Part shown: positions 24,440-35,731 of the stretch, piece after piece
Layout of the letters: each line of letters opens with the position of its first letter
Numbering within the stretch: position 1 is the stretch's first letter
Assembly: GCA_027625915.1 (NCBI GenBank)
Contig: JANTQA010000029.1
Location: 6,262,001 to 6,326,000, forward strand
DNA from: Anaeramoeba flamelloides
Lineage: Eukaryota > Metamonada > Anaeramoebidae
Direction of reading: 5' to 3'
DNA length: 64,000 nucleotides
Notes under the pieces: generated by a model
The model's input: the letters and a program-made list of their open reading frames with translations, nothing else
Told to the model about the DNA's origin: nothing
Databases searched by the model: none
Program-made: the position numbers and the translations under genes

Positions 24440-25100
24440 AACAATACAAAGATATGAGTTGAAGAAGAAAGCAAAAAGAAAACAAATTTCAAAAATATCG
24501 TAATATTGTATAATAATGTGACTAGGTTTTAGTTAAATCTTTTGAAAAGTTATACATACCCTGTTTCATCTTTCATAGAATATTGAAAATGTTTTTACCC
24601 AAGAACACATTCTCTAAAGAAGAAGAGTGAAGGGTAAGTAGTTTCAAGAGTTCTTATATTCAACACAACGTTTGTCTGAGTAAATAGTTCTTTATCTTTT
24701 GTTCTTATTGTTATCAATCTAAAAAGATCCATAGGCCTGTCAACCAAATTAAAAGAAAATACAATGAAGCCTATTGATTTGATCCTTCCTTTAATCAAGT
24801 ATCTTTTTTGTTGTTTTCTAAAAGACTGAGTTTTTTTCACCTAATTATTTTTTTGATCAAAAAAAATTTTCTTGTAAAAATAGTGTCAAATTAGCACAAA
24901 AACAAATAAACTAATATATCACGATTACTTTTTAATCATGATATTTTGATATTTTTCAAGATTTTTAAATGATTATCGCCATATTTTATGATTTATCAGG
25001 ATTTTTAATTTTTATTGTAGTAATATTGAATATCCTGATTTTGGATATTATATTGATTTTTGTTCAAAATTATCGCGATTTTTGTAACTTTATCGTGACG
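24440..25100 (+). repeat. 660-bp duplicated segment, copy 1
   Basis: It is colinear with 30430-31090. Shared landmarks are AAATCTTTTGAAAAGTTATAC, AATTGAAAATGTTTTnAC, AAATACAATGAA, CGATTACTTTTTAATCA and the closing TTTTTGTAAC. The minus-strand frame at 24595-24840 contains VDRPMDLFR, and the decayed counterpart in copy 2 reads VDRPIDHFR. The segment may therefore hold a remnant of a coding element, but no family is recognisable. Confidence 0.65.
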
Positions 25101-25126
25101 TAAGCAAAGATATCATCAAATCCTCG

Positions 25127-25136
25127 TATATATATA

Positions 25137-25171
<35 letters not shown>
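25127..25171. repeat. interrupted (AT)n microsatellite
   Basis: TA/AT units broken once by CTAT, immediately after the duplicated segment. Confidence 0.85.
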
Positions 25172-25173
<2 letters not shown>

Positions 25174-25588
25174 TAAAACTCAAACACGATTAAAAATAAA
25201 ATGATAAAAAATATTCAAAAAACAGAAAAAAAATCAATTTTTTCAATTTAATTTTGCGATATCTTTTGAAAAAAATATTTTATTTTATTTTAAAATTTAA
25301 AAATATGATTCTTTTGAGACTATTAAAAAAATAGATTCAAAGAATCTCTCCACTAAGTCAAATAGTAAAAAATTAAAAATTTTACAATTAAAAAATATTA
25401 AAATACTACCGAAAATTTTCATTTTGTTTTTTTTCAATTCCCATTAATATCTAATAAAGTTGTAAACCTTTTTCAAAATTATCATGTATACTGATGTTTA
25501 TTCTATGAGTGTATTGTAAAAATACAAAATTTCGAGATTTTTTTTTGGAAAAATTTTCCGAGTTATGTTGTGATTTCTTGATGATGTT

Positions 25589-26746
25589 CTAAACCTCTAA
25601 ATGTTGAAAATTTTTCAGAGAGACCTGAACATTTTTTTCAGGGTACCAGTCTGAAGTTAAATTCCCGTTTGGGTACAGAATTAATTTATAGATTGTGTTT
25701 GTGTTATGCTTATTTTCCAAAACTCCATAATCCGAAATTTCAAAGGTAGCAGATATTTTGTTTTTATAATTGAATTTGAGACAAAAATAATAGTAGCCTA
25801 CTTTCTGGCTGATTGGAGTCCAGTTGTGTCTCCCCAAGCACTTTGAAACTAAATTGTCGATATTAACTCGATTATTTGCAATATAAGAAGAAGTGTTTGT
25901 CTTGTTAACATAATCGTCATTAAAATAAGCCAAATTCCTGAAAAAAACGTTCTCGATACCCATCCCGATCGCCCAATTGAGATAGTCTTCACATCGGCTG
26001 ATATTTGATATCCCTGATTTTTGTAAAACAGCATCTAAGCGCATTGGCAACTTTTGATTCAAATCGATCATGGTTTTTTCAAAGGTGTGTTGATGTTTAA
26101 TTGAGACATTGCTATGGTATTGCATGATCCTTTGATTGACTGTTTCGTCGTAGTGGTGGCGTGAGATATAAACGTCTGTTGGTTCATACTTTATCAGTTC
26201 CTTGACCAAACGGTTACGAAGTTCAACTTCTTTTTGCAGCGGCTGATCCAGAAACTGTCCGTTAATCGCGAGGCCGCTGCAATTGGAATAAAGATACTTT
26301 GCAAAAAATTCAGGCTTTGTTTCCAAATCCCCTTCTTCAATTGCACGGACAGATCTTAAACAGTCAATTAACCACTCCTGGTTTGAAGTCGGCTCAAGAC
26401 CAGAAAGGCACAGAATTACTTTATTGTTTCTTAATTTCTTTAAACTTTTTGTTAGGCAACTGAAAAATTGTTTCGAAGAAATGATGTTATAGCTGTTTTG
26501 TGGGTGGTCAGAGTTGGTCTTGTCTAAGCACTCAGAACAAAACTTGCATCTTGCAGTACATCTGACAGATCCTGCATACGGTGTAAGGGAAATAGGGCTT
26601 GTTATCGTTTTATTACCGCCAAATGGGGAAGGTTGCAATTTGGAAATAACATTCATGTTTTGAGTCGGTAAGTGCAATTTCACAATCTCTTTCTGAAGTA
26701 GAGGAGAGAAAAGTTGTGAGGAAGTGCCAGAAAAGATCTGTTTCAT
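25589..26746 (-). CDS. radical SAM domain protein, bacterial-like
   Basis: A single-exon 385-residue protein with ATG at 26746. The 4Fe-4S/SAM-binding motif CTARCKFC (C63, C67, C70) fits the radical SAM pattern CxxxCxxC. It lies after a lead-in SPISLTPYAGS and is followed by C73. SGLEPT (115-120) takes the place of the GGEP motif that contacts SAM. MRLDAVLQKSGI (235-246) and the later VFFRNLA fit late strands of the barrel. The C-terminal part (about 300-385) has only two further Cys, so no classical SPASM cluster is visible. Such enzymes do radical modification of peptides, cofactors or sugars under anoxia. The substrate is not predictable. The coding sequence is richer in G+C than its surroundings and has no intron, which would suit gene transfer from a prokaryote, but that needs phylogeny. 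Neighbours are repeats on both sides, not partner genes. Confidence 0.85.
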   Translation of the reverse strand: MKQIFSGTSSQLFSPLLQKEIVKLHLPTQNMNVISKLQPSPFGGNKTITSPISLTPYAGSVRCTARCKFCSECLDKTNSDHPQNSYNIISSKQFFSCLTKSLKKLRNNKVILCLSGLEPTSNQEWLIDCLRSVRAIEEGDLETKPEFFAKYLYSNCSGLAINGQFLDQPLQKEVELRNRLVKELIKYEPTDVYISRHHYDETVNQRIMQYHSNVSIKHQHTFEKTMIDLNQKLPMRLDAVLQKSGISNISRCEDYLNWAIGMGIENVFFRNLAYFNDDYVNKTNTSSYIANNRVNIDNLVSKCLGRHNWTPISQKVGYYYFCLKFNYKNKISATFEISDYGVLENKHNTNTIYKLILYPNGNLTSDWYPEKNVQVSLKNFQHLEV

Positions 26747-27224
26747 TTTTTGAATTTGTAAAAATGTGTTTTTCTAAAATACGGTTTTACGGTTTTACGC
26801 TTTGATTAAGTTTTCAAAAGTTGAATCATTTTCAAGAAATACCACCAACGTCTGTTCTTTTGTTCCTCTACTCTTTTGTCCACATATAACAAAATATATT
26901 TTTTGAAAACTTATCTTTTTTGTTCTGTTTTTATTTTTTTACAAATTGATACAAATTCCAGAGCATTAAGGAAAAGTTCGGTTGGTTTCTATTTAGGTTG
27001 ATAATATTTACTGAGTTCTTTATACAGTATGTAAAAGAACATGTTTTGAATTAAACATTTTTTCAAAATTCTTCTTCAGAAAAGTAGATTTCTTTGTAGC
27101 GATTTGTTTGACAAACAACAATTTTAGTTTTCAATCAAATTAAAAAAAACTCAAAATAAATCTGAAACTTTTAAAGTTGTTTTTTCAATAGGGCTCCATT
27201 GTGTGAATTGTTGACAAAATAATA

Positions 27225-27695
27225 CAACCAGAAAAGTTTAATCTGTGTTTCAAAATTAAAAGTATACCTTTTTGTGATAGAAAAACTGGACATAAACCAA
27301 CCAAAGAAACTGTCGTCAGCCCTAAACAAATAATTGGTCAAAGATTACTTATAAGTTCTATTAATTAAAAATCTATTCTCAAAATGAAAGATCAAATTGG
27401 AAAATTAATCACAAAAAAGAGAATTAATTTTTATGTCAATTGAAAAAACAAATTGCCAAATAATTGAGAAAATTACTAAGAATTTTTAACTAATTACATT
27501 TTGAATTTAAAATTTGACTAAAAATCTCAAGTATTTTACCTTCAAAATTAATTTTTAACTTAGGTAGACCACGGAGTAACAAATTGGATATTGCCTTGTA
27601 ACAAGAGAAAAAAAAAGTAACAATTTTATTTTGCAACACCGAATTATCATCGTTAGGTACACATTATTTTGAACACAGTCTTGCTTTGAAAATAT
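27225..27695 (-). repeat. 450-bp dispersed repeat, copy 2 (-)
   Basis: In reverse orientation, it opens with TTTAATCTGTGTTTCAAAAT and closes near AACACAGTCTTGCTTTG. Shared landmarks with 1061-1511 include AATGAAAGATCAAATTGGAAA and GATCAATTGGACCA-type spacing. No frame. Confidence 0.65.
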
Positions 27696-28274
27696 TTAAA
27701 TGGTATTTTAGTTTTTTAATTGTTTTTTAAAAGAAAAGTTTTCAAAAATAAACACATTTATGAATAAGAATCAAAATGTGAACTCTGTTACTGTTTGTCC
27801 AAACAAACTTTGAAGAAATTAGTCAACTGAGATTTCATATAAAGTAAAATGTTGGGTAAATTTTTCTTTTTCTGTTTTACGATGTCAAAAACGGTAAAAA
27901 ATTCGAAAACGATCAAGATTTGTTTGAAAATGAAATCGAAAAAAAGGAACTTTTTAAAAATGAAAACCCATTTTTCTAAAATGAATAAATGATGTTGGTT
28001 ATCAAGTTTAATAATACACTGATGTAAATAATTATTATATTACTTTTAGTAAAAAAAATAAATATGAGTCACTATTGCCTTAAATAAGTTTTGGTTTTTT
28101 TTTTTAAGGTACTACCCTCTCTTATTATTTTTTAATTGGACCAATTTCAAAATAAGGAATATTATTTTGAGATAAGTTTAATATTGAAAATTAACTGGGT
28201 TTTTTAAATCTCAGTAATTGGCAAAAAAATTTATTAATCTCTCTTAAATTATCTTTAGTCAAAATAAAGCGTGC

Positions 28275-28745
28275 AAAAACTTTAATGGGTGTTTCAAAAT
28301 AAAAAACGTGTTTTTTTTTTTGTTATAGTAGACCTATACATCAACTGATCAAAGAAACTGATACTAAAGACTAAAAAAATATGGTATTAGTTTCTTAAAG
28401 TTCTATTATTAAAAAAAGATATTCTAAAAATGAAAGATCAAATTATAAAATTTAACTCAAAAAATAGGTAAATTTCATAGTAAATTTTAATCGATCAAAA
28501 AAACATAAATTTCCAAAAAATTGAGAATTTTGGGGAAAATTTTCAACTCTTTTCATTCGTAATTTAAAAGTTTACTGAAAATATCAAGGGTATTTACTTT
28601 CAAAATTGATTTGAACTTAGGTATGTTATTGGGTAGTAAATTGGATGTTGACTTGAAAAAAGAAGAAAAAAAAGCACAGTTGATATTTTGAAACATGACT
28701 TATCATTGTTCTTCACGAATTATTTTGATCGCTGTAGGTAAAAAA
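28275..28745 (-). repeat. 450-bp dispersed repeat, copy 3 (-)
   Basis: Same orientation as copy 2 and 0.6 kb from it. It begins GGGTGTTTCAAAATAAAAAA and ends CGAATTATTTTGATCGCTGT, the latter matching the start of copy 1 in reverse. Confidence 0.65.
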
Positions 28746-30161
28746 AATTTAATAGAGATTAGTTAATTAAACTCTTGTTAAAATTATTTATTTTTTGTTT
28801 TAACAAAAAACTATAGACTTTGAATTGGGTAAATTCGTTGAGAATCTTTATTTTGTATAACAACCTTTTGAAAAAATCTGAAAAAAAGTTTTAAGCAATA
28901 ATAAAAAAAGTTTTTTGATACAATTACATTTTTAGCCTAATGAGATCTTTTTTTGGAATAATTTTCCTTTTGATATTCGACTACAACGAAGAGAAAATGC
29001 AAAAATCAAACAAATAGATGTAAACATAAAAGATCTTCGAAACCACAATCAAAAGCAACATTTATTTCTAACATCAACATAATTAAATCTGAAAAACTAA
29101 ATAATTTGAACAAATTTTCTCAATGATATTTAAGGGGGTAGCTACACCATAAGACATGATAAAAATTTGAGAGTGATATAAGAAGAGTATTACATTTTAG
29201 TGGTATATGATCTTAGATTCTCTAATATTTTTTTTTAAAAACAGAATTTGTTATTTTTTTAGAAATGTTATACAATATAAAAAAGACAAAAGATGTAATA
29301 AAAGTGATTAGATTATATTTTTTTTCATAATAAATGTTTTTTTTTTTGGGATTTGATTATTTTAGATTCTTAAAACAAAACTTATAGCTATTTTGGGGTT
29401 TAAAATTTTGATAAAATATAAACCTATTCACTTCTTCGATTCCGCCAAACCAAGTGTTTAAAACCATCAACCAGATATGTTTTGGGATAATTATTACTTT
29501 TTGGGATACTTCAAGTAATTAAAGCCCTATTCTATGTATTTTTCCTTTTGTGATTCACCCAATTGTAATATTGTGGTTCTTCTACTTCAAAAAAATCCAT
29601 TTATCCAAATTTAATTGATAAAAAAATCTTTCTAATTGCTTTTTTTTTTTTCATGAAAGAAAAAAATTCAAAAATGATTAAAAACAATTCAAAAATAATG
29701 AAAAAATAAAAAAATGAACCAATTAAATGCAACAATAGAATTCTGAGACAAGGATAAAAGATAAGTCATTCAATATTCCAAATACTATTTTAAGCAATTC
29801 AACTCAACATTTTATTGTGGCAATTTCTTTGATACTTTGGAAAAAAAATTGAAAAAATCTAATGAATGAAGTGCTTTAAATAATAAAAATCACTGAGTTA
29901 CATCCAAAGTACCGAATTTTATTTGCTGATCCTCTTTAAAATTACAAATTAGTGAAAAATTTCCCCTTTACCGCCACTAACCCCACACATCCTTTGATTA
30001 ATTATAAAATACAAAAAAACATGTTATTGTGTTTGCTTCACTGGGCACAGTTTTTAAAGAAAAAATAAATTAATACTGATTTATTAACTTTTTAGGGATA
30101 GACCTGAAACACAAACAAGTCTAAGACCCAAGTGTGAAGTTAAGCCCTATAAATAATATTG

Positions 30162-30357
30162 CATCCAGTTCCACGTTTAAGGCACAAACTTTCAACGAAA
30201 AATAAGATACAAAAAAGTCTCGAATTAAGGCACAAAATTCAAAATCTAGTAAAATAATTTATGTGGAAAAAAAATTCAAAAAAATTTGCCTTAATTTGAT
30301 GTTTTTTTGTGGATTAAATTTTGTTTAAGATTTGTTTTTGAAAAGTCGAACTGATTG
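30162..30357 (+). repeat. palindromic MITE (CAGTCAGTTTCACTTTTAAG family), copy 4, decayed
   Basis: The ends have drifted (CCAGTTCCACGTTTAAGGCA and TCGAACTGATTGTAA), but the interior AATTAAGGCACAAAATTCAA is unmistakable. It is the most diverged and presumably oldest of the five copies. Confidence 0.75.
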
Positions 30358-30429
30358 TAAAGAGTAATTTGGCTTCTTATTGGCTATCTATTAAACAAAA
30401 ATATCTAAACTCTAGTTGTGTTTATTGTC

Positions 30430-31090
30430 CAATATGAAGATACTCAAAGAAGAAAAACATGAAGAAGAATGTAAATGTACAAAATATCTTAATAATTTGT
30501 GATAAGGTAGATAGGTTGATGTAAATCTTTTGAAGAGTTATACTAATTCTTTCAGATTTCAGAGATAATTGAAAATGTTTTAACTAAGAACTCATTCTTT
30601 AAAGAAACTGTGGTGAAAAGTTTAGAAGTGTTTTAGAAGCCGTTTTTATTCGACACAATTTCTAACAAAACAATAGTTGGGAAATTATTAATTTTCCTTT
30701 TTTATTACATTTATTGATCTAAAATGATCGATCGGTCTGTCAACAAATCAAAATAAAATACAATGAAATTCTTTGATCTGATCTTTGATTCAATTATCTT
30801 TGGTTGTTTTTGTAAAGAATAATTTTTTTTTACATAATCAGTTTTTTGATCAAACAAAAAAAAATTTCCTTACTAAAACATTGTAGAATTAGCCCAAAAC
30901 CTATCATCTGTTATATCGCGATTACTTTTTAATCACAATATTTTGGTATTTATCACAATTTTTAAATAATGATAGCGATAATTATAGAATTTCATGATTT
31001 GTTATATTAATTTGAGATATAAAAACCTGATTTTCAAAAATATCACGGTTTGATAAGAGTTATTACAATTTTTGTAACATTATCAACGAA
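30430..31090 (+). repeat. 660-bp duplicated segment, copy 2
   Basis: Direct repeat of 24440-25100, about 6 kb away. Similarity is continuous, with small indels, from GAAGAAAAACATGAAGAAGA to TTTTTGTAACATTATC. The two copies flank the radical SAM gene and the pair of 450-bp repeats. Confidence 0.65.
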
Positions 31091-31799
31091 TTACAGCTGT
31101 TCCAAATATACCTCGAATTTTTTTCAATATAAAATTTTGATTTTGATAAAGATTTTTAAAAAGTTAAGTTTAAGAATAAAATAGCATATATTGAAAATAT
31201 TTTTTCATAAATGAGTTAATTTGAAAAATAATCTCAGGATGTGATCAAAAAAAAATCATTTTTTTATTTTTTTTTATTTTTTCTCTAGTTGAATTTCTTT
31301 TTTATTGGTAAGAAGAGTTACTAATGTGAACAATCAAGTATTTACCTACTAATACTGGAAGGATAACAACTATTCGGTCTGAGTAACTTGAAAATAATAA
31401 TAAATACAAAAAAAAAAAAAAAAAACAGGAACAATCAAAAAAGATTCGATCAAAAAGAAAAAAATGATAGTTACTAAACAACTATCTCTCAACCAAGCAT
31501 TCACAATTTCTTAGAAACAATTAATTGGCAAAAGATTAATAAAAGGATTGTATCTATTTTTTGAGTGTTCTTTCTTAAAATTGACTGTTGTTTTTTTTTT
31601 TTTTGATTTTTTACCAACTGCCTTAAAAAAACTTTTATTTTGTTTTTTGACTTGCCTGTTTTTTGTTTTTCTTTTTCTTTTTCTTTTTTTTTTTCTCTCT
31701 TTGTTTTTTCAACCCATAAAAAATTGGAACCTGCTTGATTCCAAAATGTTTTTTTCTTTATCATCGAAATTACTAATTTATCATTAGTAATTAGAGTAA

Positions 31800-31897
31800 G
31801 TACCGTAGAGTGTTGTCAAGTACCTAGGTTTTCCAGAATTTAAAAGAATTGAGTTAAATCATATTATTTTCTCCATTCTTTCGAATTCTGGAAAACC
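31800..31897. repeat. conserved CCGTAGAGTG motif plus hairpin
   Basis: CCGTAGAGTGTTGTCAAGTA at 31804 is shared with 45962 and 63824. It is followed by a near-perfect hairpin with arms 31827-31849 (GGTTTTCCAGAATT) and 31875-31897 (AATTCTGGAAAACC). It could be a small element end or a structured transcript end. Function unknown. Confidence 0.55.
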
Positions 31898-32720
31898 AAA
31901 CTACTGTAAGAGGATCTTTGATCACTCCCTCCAACAATAAAAAATAAATCATTATTTTAAGCGTAAATTTTATATCATTTCTCAACAAATTTTCGATGTT
32001 TAGAGTCATTTTGGGTTCTGGAAATTTATTTTTTGAAAATCAGAAAAAATTCGTGAATATTTCTGATTTAGTAAATTTTTTTTTTTTCAATATGAGCTTT
32101 ATTATTCTATATTTTCAACTTTTTAAAACTCTATATCAACATCAAAATTTGATATTGAAAAATTTTCACTGTAGCTTTGGAAAGGATGTAAACATAGATA
32201 TCATCAAAACATCTATTTTATTAAATATTTTGGTATTTTGAATTTAATGATAATATTTTTTTAAAAAAAAAAAAAAAGAAAAAGAAAAAAGAAACTATTC
32301 TTTCTTAGAAAAAATTGAATGAATTGAAAAGATATTTTAATTATAGAAAGTAGTAATTTCTAAATTTTGTAAATTTAAGGTGTTTTCAAAAAGAAAATAG
32401 ATTTTAAATTTTTATTTTTGCAAAAATATTTAATTTTTAAAAAATACTGTTAAAAAAAAAATCAAAAAATAATCAAAAAAAATATTCTTAATTAAAAAGT
32501 AAATAGGTGTTAATTAAAAATATTAAAATGGAAAAAGACTTTCAATTTGACAATGGAATTAGAAATTAATATTAATTAAGTACAAAAATAAATTTGATTG
32601 TTTTATATTTCTAAATTAATTAATTAATTTTATTTATTTTTTTTTTTTGCCGAAAATCTCCAAATAGTAAAAGATATCTGATATTCGATTTGGTAAATAT
32701 ATATACAAAACTTAGAAATA

Positions 32721-34463
32721 TTAAAATTCAATAATTTCATTCATAATGTCAAAATAAAATTTTGAAGAGGATAATTTAGTACAGATTTTTTTTACATCTT
32801 TTGAAATGGATTTCGGTGCACAAATCGATACAGCAATTTTATTTAAATTCAAAATCTGGGCTTCCATTTTAAAATTTTTGATTAATTTTTTGAAATCTGG
32901 TCTTCCAGTATTTATTTCGACATTTTTAATCTGTTTGAAATTGTCTTTTTGCCTTGTCCAAAAGAAATGAGAAGAAAATGTTTCATTTTGGAAAATAATT
33001 TTGGATTCTTTATTCATCAGCCCAACCAAAGAATCGTTACGTGAAGCCCAGACTAATTTCACTTTTTTAATGGGTACTTTTCGTTTTTTAATTGACTCTT
33101 GAAAGATTTTTGTCAAATACCCAAAAATTGGGCCGATCCCAGAGCCACCAGCGATCAAAACAAAATATGAGAATTGATCATGTTGTTGGTTATTTTTTCC
33201 TAGCGGCCCGTCAACCAAGATGGTTTGATTTTTTAAATTGCCCGCAACCGCTTGTTTCATTACCTTTGCAGTCCAATCCCCTCTTACGATAAAAGGAATG
33301 GTAAACGTATTTGTTTTGTTGGCTGGCTTATTGATTAAGTTGGTAGTTGGCAAATTTGTGGAAGAAGAAGAAGAAGAAGAAGAAGAAAAAGAAAAAGAAG
33401 AGGAAAGATCTGAACTTATTTCAACAAGAACCCCGTTAGTGAATTCGTTGCCTTCTTGGGTTTCTTTCGCTTTCTCTTCATCTTTCTTTTGACTTTTCCT
33501 TTTCCTTTTCTTGTTCACTTTTTTCTTTCGTTTTTCTTTTTCTTTTTTTGTTTCCTTCTCAGATCTTGTACCTTCAAGATCTTGGGACTTTCTGTGATCG
33601 CCCTCTTGAGAAGACTTATTTCCAACGTACTGCCCTGATGAAAAACATGTGTTGTTTTCAGAATTGTCCAAACAGCTAGCAATTGAAAAAGGGTGCCAAT
33701 CAAATTTCGAGATTTTGGGAAAGCAAACGTTTATCCATTGACAAGAATGGAAACGAAAATTTTTTTTTTCAATTTTCAACAAGATCGCACTTGGGTTTTG
33801 CTTATCCTTTCCAATCAGTCTGTAGCTAACAATTTTTGCTCTTTTCCTCCAAATGCAATGTATTCTATCTATGAGATCGTAAAGATAAGAAAGCAGCCCA
33901 GCACCAGAAACAAAAAGCAGCCTTCCTCTTTTACGATGAAAAAATACAAACCCCAAGTAAACAAAAGCAAAGAAAATATGCGACCAATAAAAGATCTCAT
34001 AATTCCTTCTTCTTAAATAACCCACCGATATGAGCGCTAAAAGAACAATTCCTCCGAACGCAACTATCCCTGAATAGTCTTTAAATTCGTTCTTGTAAAT
34101 TTGGAAACCAAAGATTGCATGCACAATGGTTGCTAAGATTAAGACTAGCCCATTAAACTTGTGAAACCTCAAAGATCGTTCAAAAGAGCATCCAAACAAC
34201 CAGTTGACTAAATTGCGATGGCTGCTTAGTAGAAATACAATTAAAGTTGACAGCTGCGTCATACACCCAGTGATACTCACAAGAGATTTATTTGAGGGGA
34301 AACTTTTCCATCTTTTTGGCTTGACATATATTTTCAGAAAAAGAGCATACAAAAGAATGTTCAACAAGTACAAGAGCAAAATACCCAATTGAACTGGTTT
34401 GATGAGTGACCGTTCTTTACGAAAAAATTTGTTCTGAAAGAGTTTTTTTTGCGCTTTTTTCAT
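32721..34463 (-). CDS. ferric reductase / NADPH oxidase-type flavocytochrome
   Basis: 580 residues, single exon, ATG at 34463. Membrane segments begin at about residue 25 and run to about 195. Two haem-ligand His pairs are seen in the FRD/NOX arrangement: H101/H115 and H162/H176, each spaced by 13 residues. The FAD motif HPFSIAS is at 257-263. The NAD(P)H-binding glycine motif GGSGIGP is at 439-445 and a late Cys (C548) lies near the C-terminus, as in the NAD(P)H-binding fold. Expected action is transmembrane electron transfer from cytosolic NAD(P)H to an external acceptor such as ferric iron or oxygen. A low-complexity insertion of about 120 residues (264-386; Lys/Glu-rich, then Ser-rich) separates HPFSIAS from the strand FIVRGDWTAKV (391-401), which normally follows within about 10-25 residues. 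No EF-hand or long N-terminal extension is present, so it is closer to ferric reductases than to calcium-regulated NOX. Which acceptor is used cannot be told. Confidence 0.87.
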   Translation of the reverse strand: MKKAQKKLFQNKFFRKERSLIKPVQLGILLLYLLNILLYALFLKIYVKPKRWKSFPSNKSLVSITGCMTQLSTLIVFLLSSHRNLVNWLFGCSFERSLRFHKFNGLVLILATIVHAIFGFQIYKNEFKDYSGIVAFGGIVLLALISVGYLRRRNYEIFYWSHIFFAFVYLGFVFFHRKRGRLLFVSGAGLLSYLYDLIDRIHCIWRKRAKIVSYRLIGKDKQNPSAILLKIEKKNFRFHSCQWINVCFPKISKFDWHPFSIASCLDNSENNTCFSSGQYVGNKSSQEGDHRKSQDLEGTRSEKETKKEKEKRKKKVNKKRKRKSQKKDEEKAKETQEGNEFTNGVLVEISSDLSSSFSFSSSSSSSSSTNLPTTNLINKPANKTNTFTIPFIVRGDWTAKVMKQAVAGNLKNQTILVDGPLGKNNQQHDQFSYFVLIAGGSGIGPIFGYLTKIFQESIKKRKVPIKKVKLVWASRNDSLVGLMNKESKIIFQNETFSSHFFWTRQKDNFKQIKNVEINTGRPDFKKLIKNFKMEAQILNLNKIAVSICAPKSISKDVKKICTKLSSSKFYFDIMNEIIEF

Positions 34464-35290
34464 TTTTCGAGTTAAAAAAAATAATTTACTTATTTCACAA
34501 TTCGACCATTAACCAAATTTTAATTCGAATTTCCCTATTTTGAATATATCAAAAATCCTTTCTAATTTTGAAATTCAAATCTTATATCTTATGGTTTGTT
34601 TGTCAAATGAGACTTGACTTATTTTAAACCAAAACAGTTTTGGTATTGCTCTTCTTGGAGCAAAATAATGTTAAATTTGTTCATGGAATATTTTTCACAT
34701 AAATTGTACTTACTTTATTTGTTTTGAAGTCAAGTTTAAATTATGATAATCTGATTTATTGTTAGTGCTTTTGACTTTTAATTTGGTCTCTTTTCAAGGC
34801 TCTTTTTATGATTTTTTTCGATAACTTGAAAATCATTGATTTGTAATTTAAGTCTTTGAAAAAAACTTTTGTTAGTACTTTTTTTTTTGGGCTTTTTTGG
34901 GATTTCTTGAATTTTTTTCAAACAAGCTCTTGTATTACAAATAGGTTATAGTCCTTTTTTTGAAAAATTAATAAAGCTCTTTTCGATTGAGAAATTTCCC
35001 TTTTTTTTCAAAATATCCCCAAAAAATATTTGGTAAATGGTTATGCTTTGGTTTTACAGAATTTAATAATTACTCTGATTTCAAAAAAACACCTTCCATA
35101 TATTTTTTAATCTTCCTGAAAATAACCCACCAGAAAAAATAATTGATCTATTTTATTTTTATTTTTAATTTTTAAGGGGATTTGTTGAAAAGAATAGTTT
35201 TATAATATTTCAGTTATTTTTAAAAATGGAGAAGTTTATTATGATTGAAGAAATGTAAATTCCACTCTAAGTGTTCTTTTAGTTACTTTT

Positions 35291-35511
35291 TGTTGCAAAA
35301 TAAATGGAACAAAATTTTCATTTAGCTTTCCAAAAAATGATTTTTTAAATCAGATGTAATTTTTCAACTGTGTACTTCTGTAAACAAGCTTCGATTATTA
35401 ATTTTCCTCTTTTAGAATTATATACTTTGATGATTTATTAAAATTCCTCGAAGGTTTTTTTTTTTTAGAAAGCTGAATGAAAATTTTGATCGATTTATTT
35501 TATAATTAACA
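35291..35511 (+). repeat. MITE, GTTGCAAAATAAATG family, copy 1
   Basis: The left end TTGCAAAATAAATGGAACAA and inner AGCTTTCC face an inverted right end (TGAATGAAAATTTTGATCGA, then TTTATTTTATAATTAAC). About 220 bp. Other copies are at 48171-48380 and 63216-63430. Confidence 0.7.
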
Positions 35512-35731
35512 GTAAACTCCCTGAAAGAGGATTCAAGTGTAAAATACCTTGATTTGATTCTTTATCAAGGGAAGAAATATCCAAAATTTTTTATAGTTGA
35601 AAAAGAAATAATATCTTGAATCAAGAAATAAAAAAAAATATTGTTTGTCAAACATATGTAAAATCAAATTCGTAATTTTTATAATTTTAAGGATAATTTA
35701 AAAAGTTGTTAAGAATAAAAATAATAATATA

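Larger units (their letters stand above)
20038..25588. other. 5.5 kb non-coding interval
   Basis: No supportable gene. It contains (AT)n tracts (20965 and 25127), one palindromic MITE (22356), an inverted-repeat segment (22690-22965) and the first copy of a 660-bp duplicated segment (24440-25100). A pure T run of about 22 bases lies near 20232. The remainder is AT-rich with nothing recognisable. Confidence 0.6.
26747..32720. other. 6 kb non-coding interval
   Basis: No supportable gene. It contains two inverted 450-bp repeats in tandem (27225-27695 and 28275-28745), a worn palindromic MITE (30162-30357), copy 2 of the 660-bp duplication (30430-31090) and a short palindrome (31827-31897). Open frames near 31501-32241 are T/K-rich homopolymer artefacts. 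A short direct duplication of ACGGTTTT lies near 26780, upstream of the radical SAM gene. Confidence 0.6.

Noticed and set aside
24595-24840. 81-codon minus-strand frame as a gene
   Set aside because: It lies inside a duplicated segment whose second copy has the frame broken, so it is at best a remnant of a repeated element.
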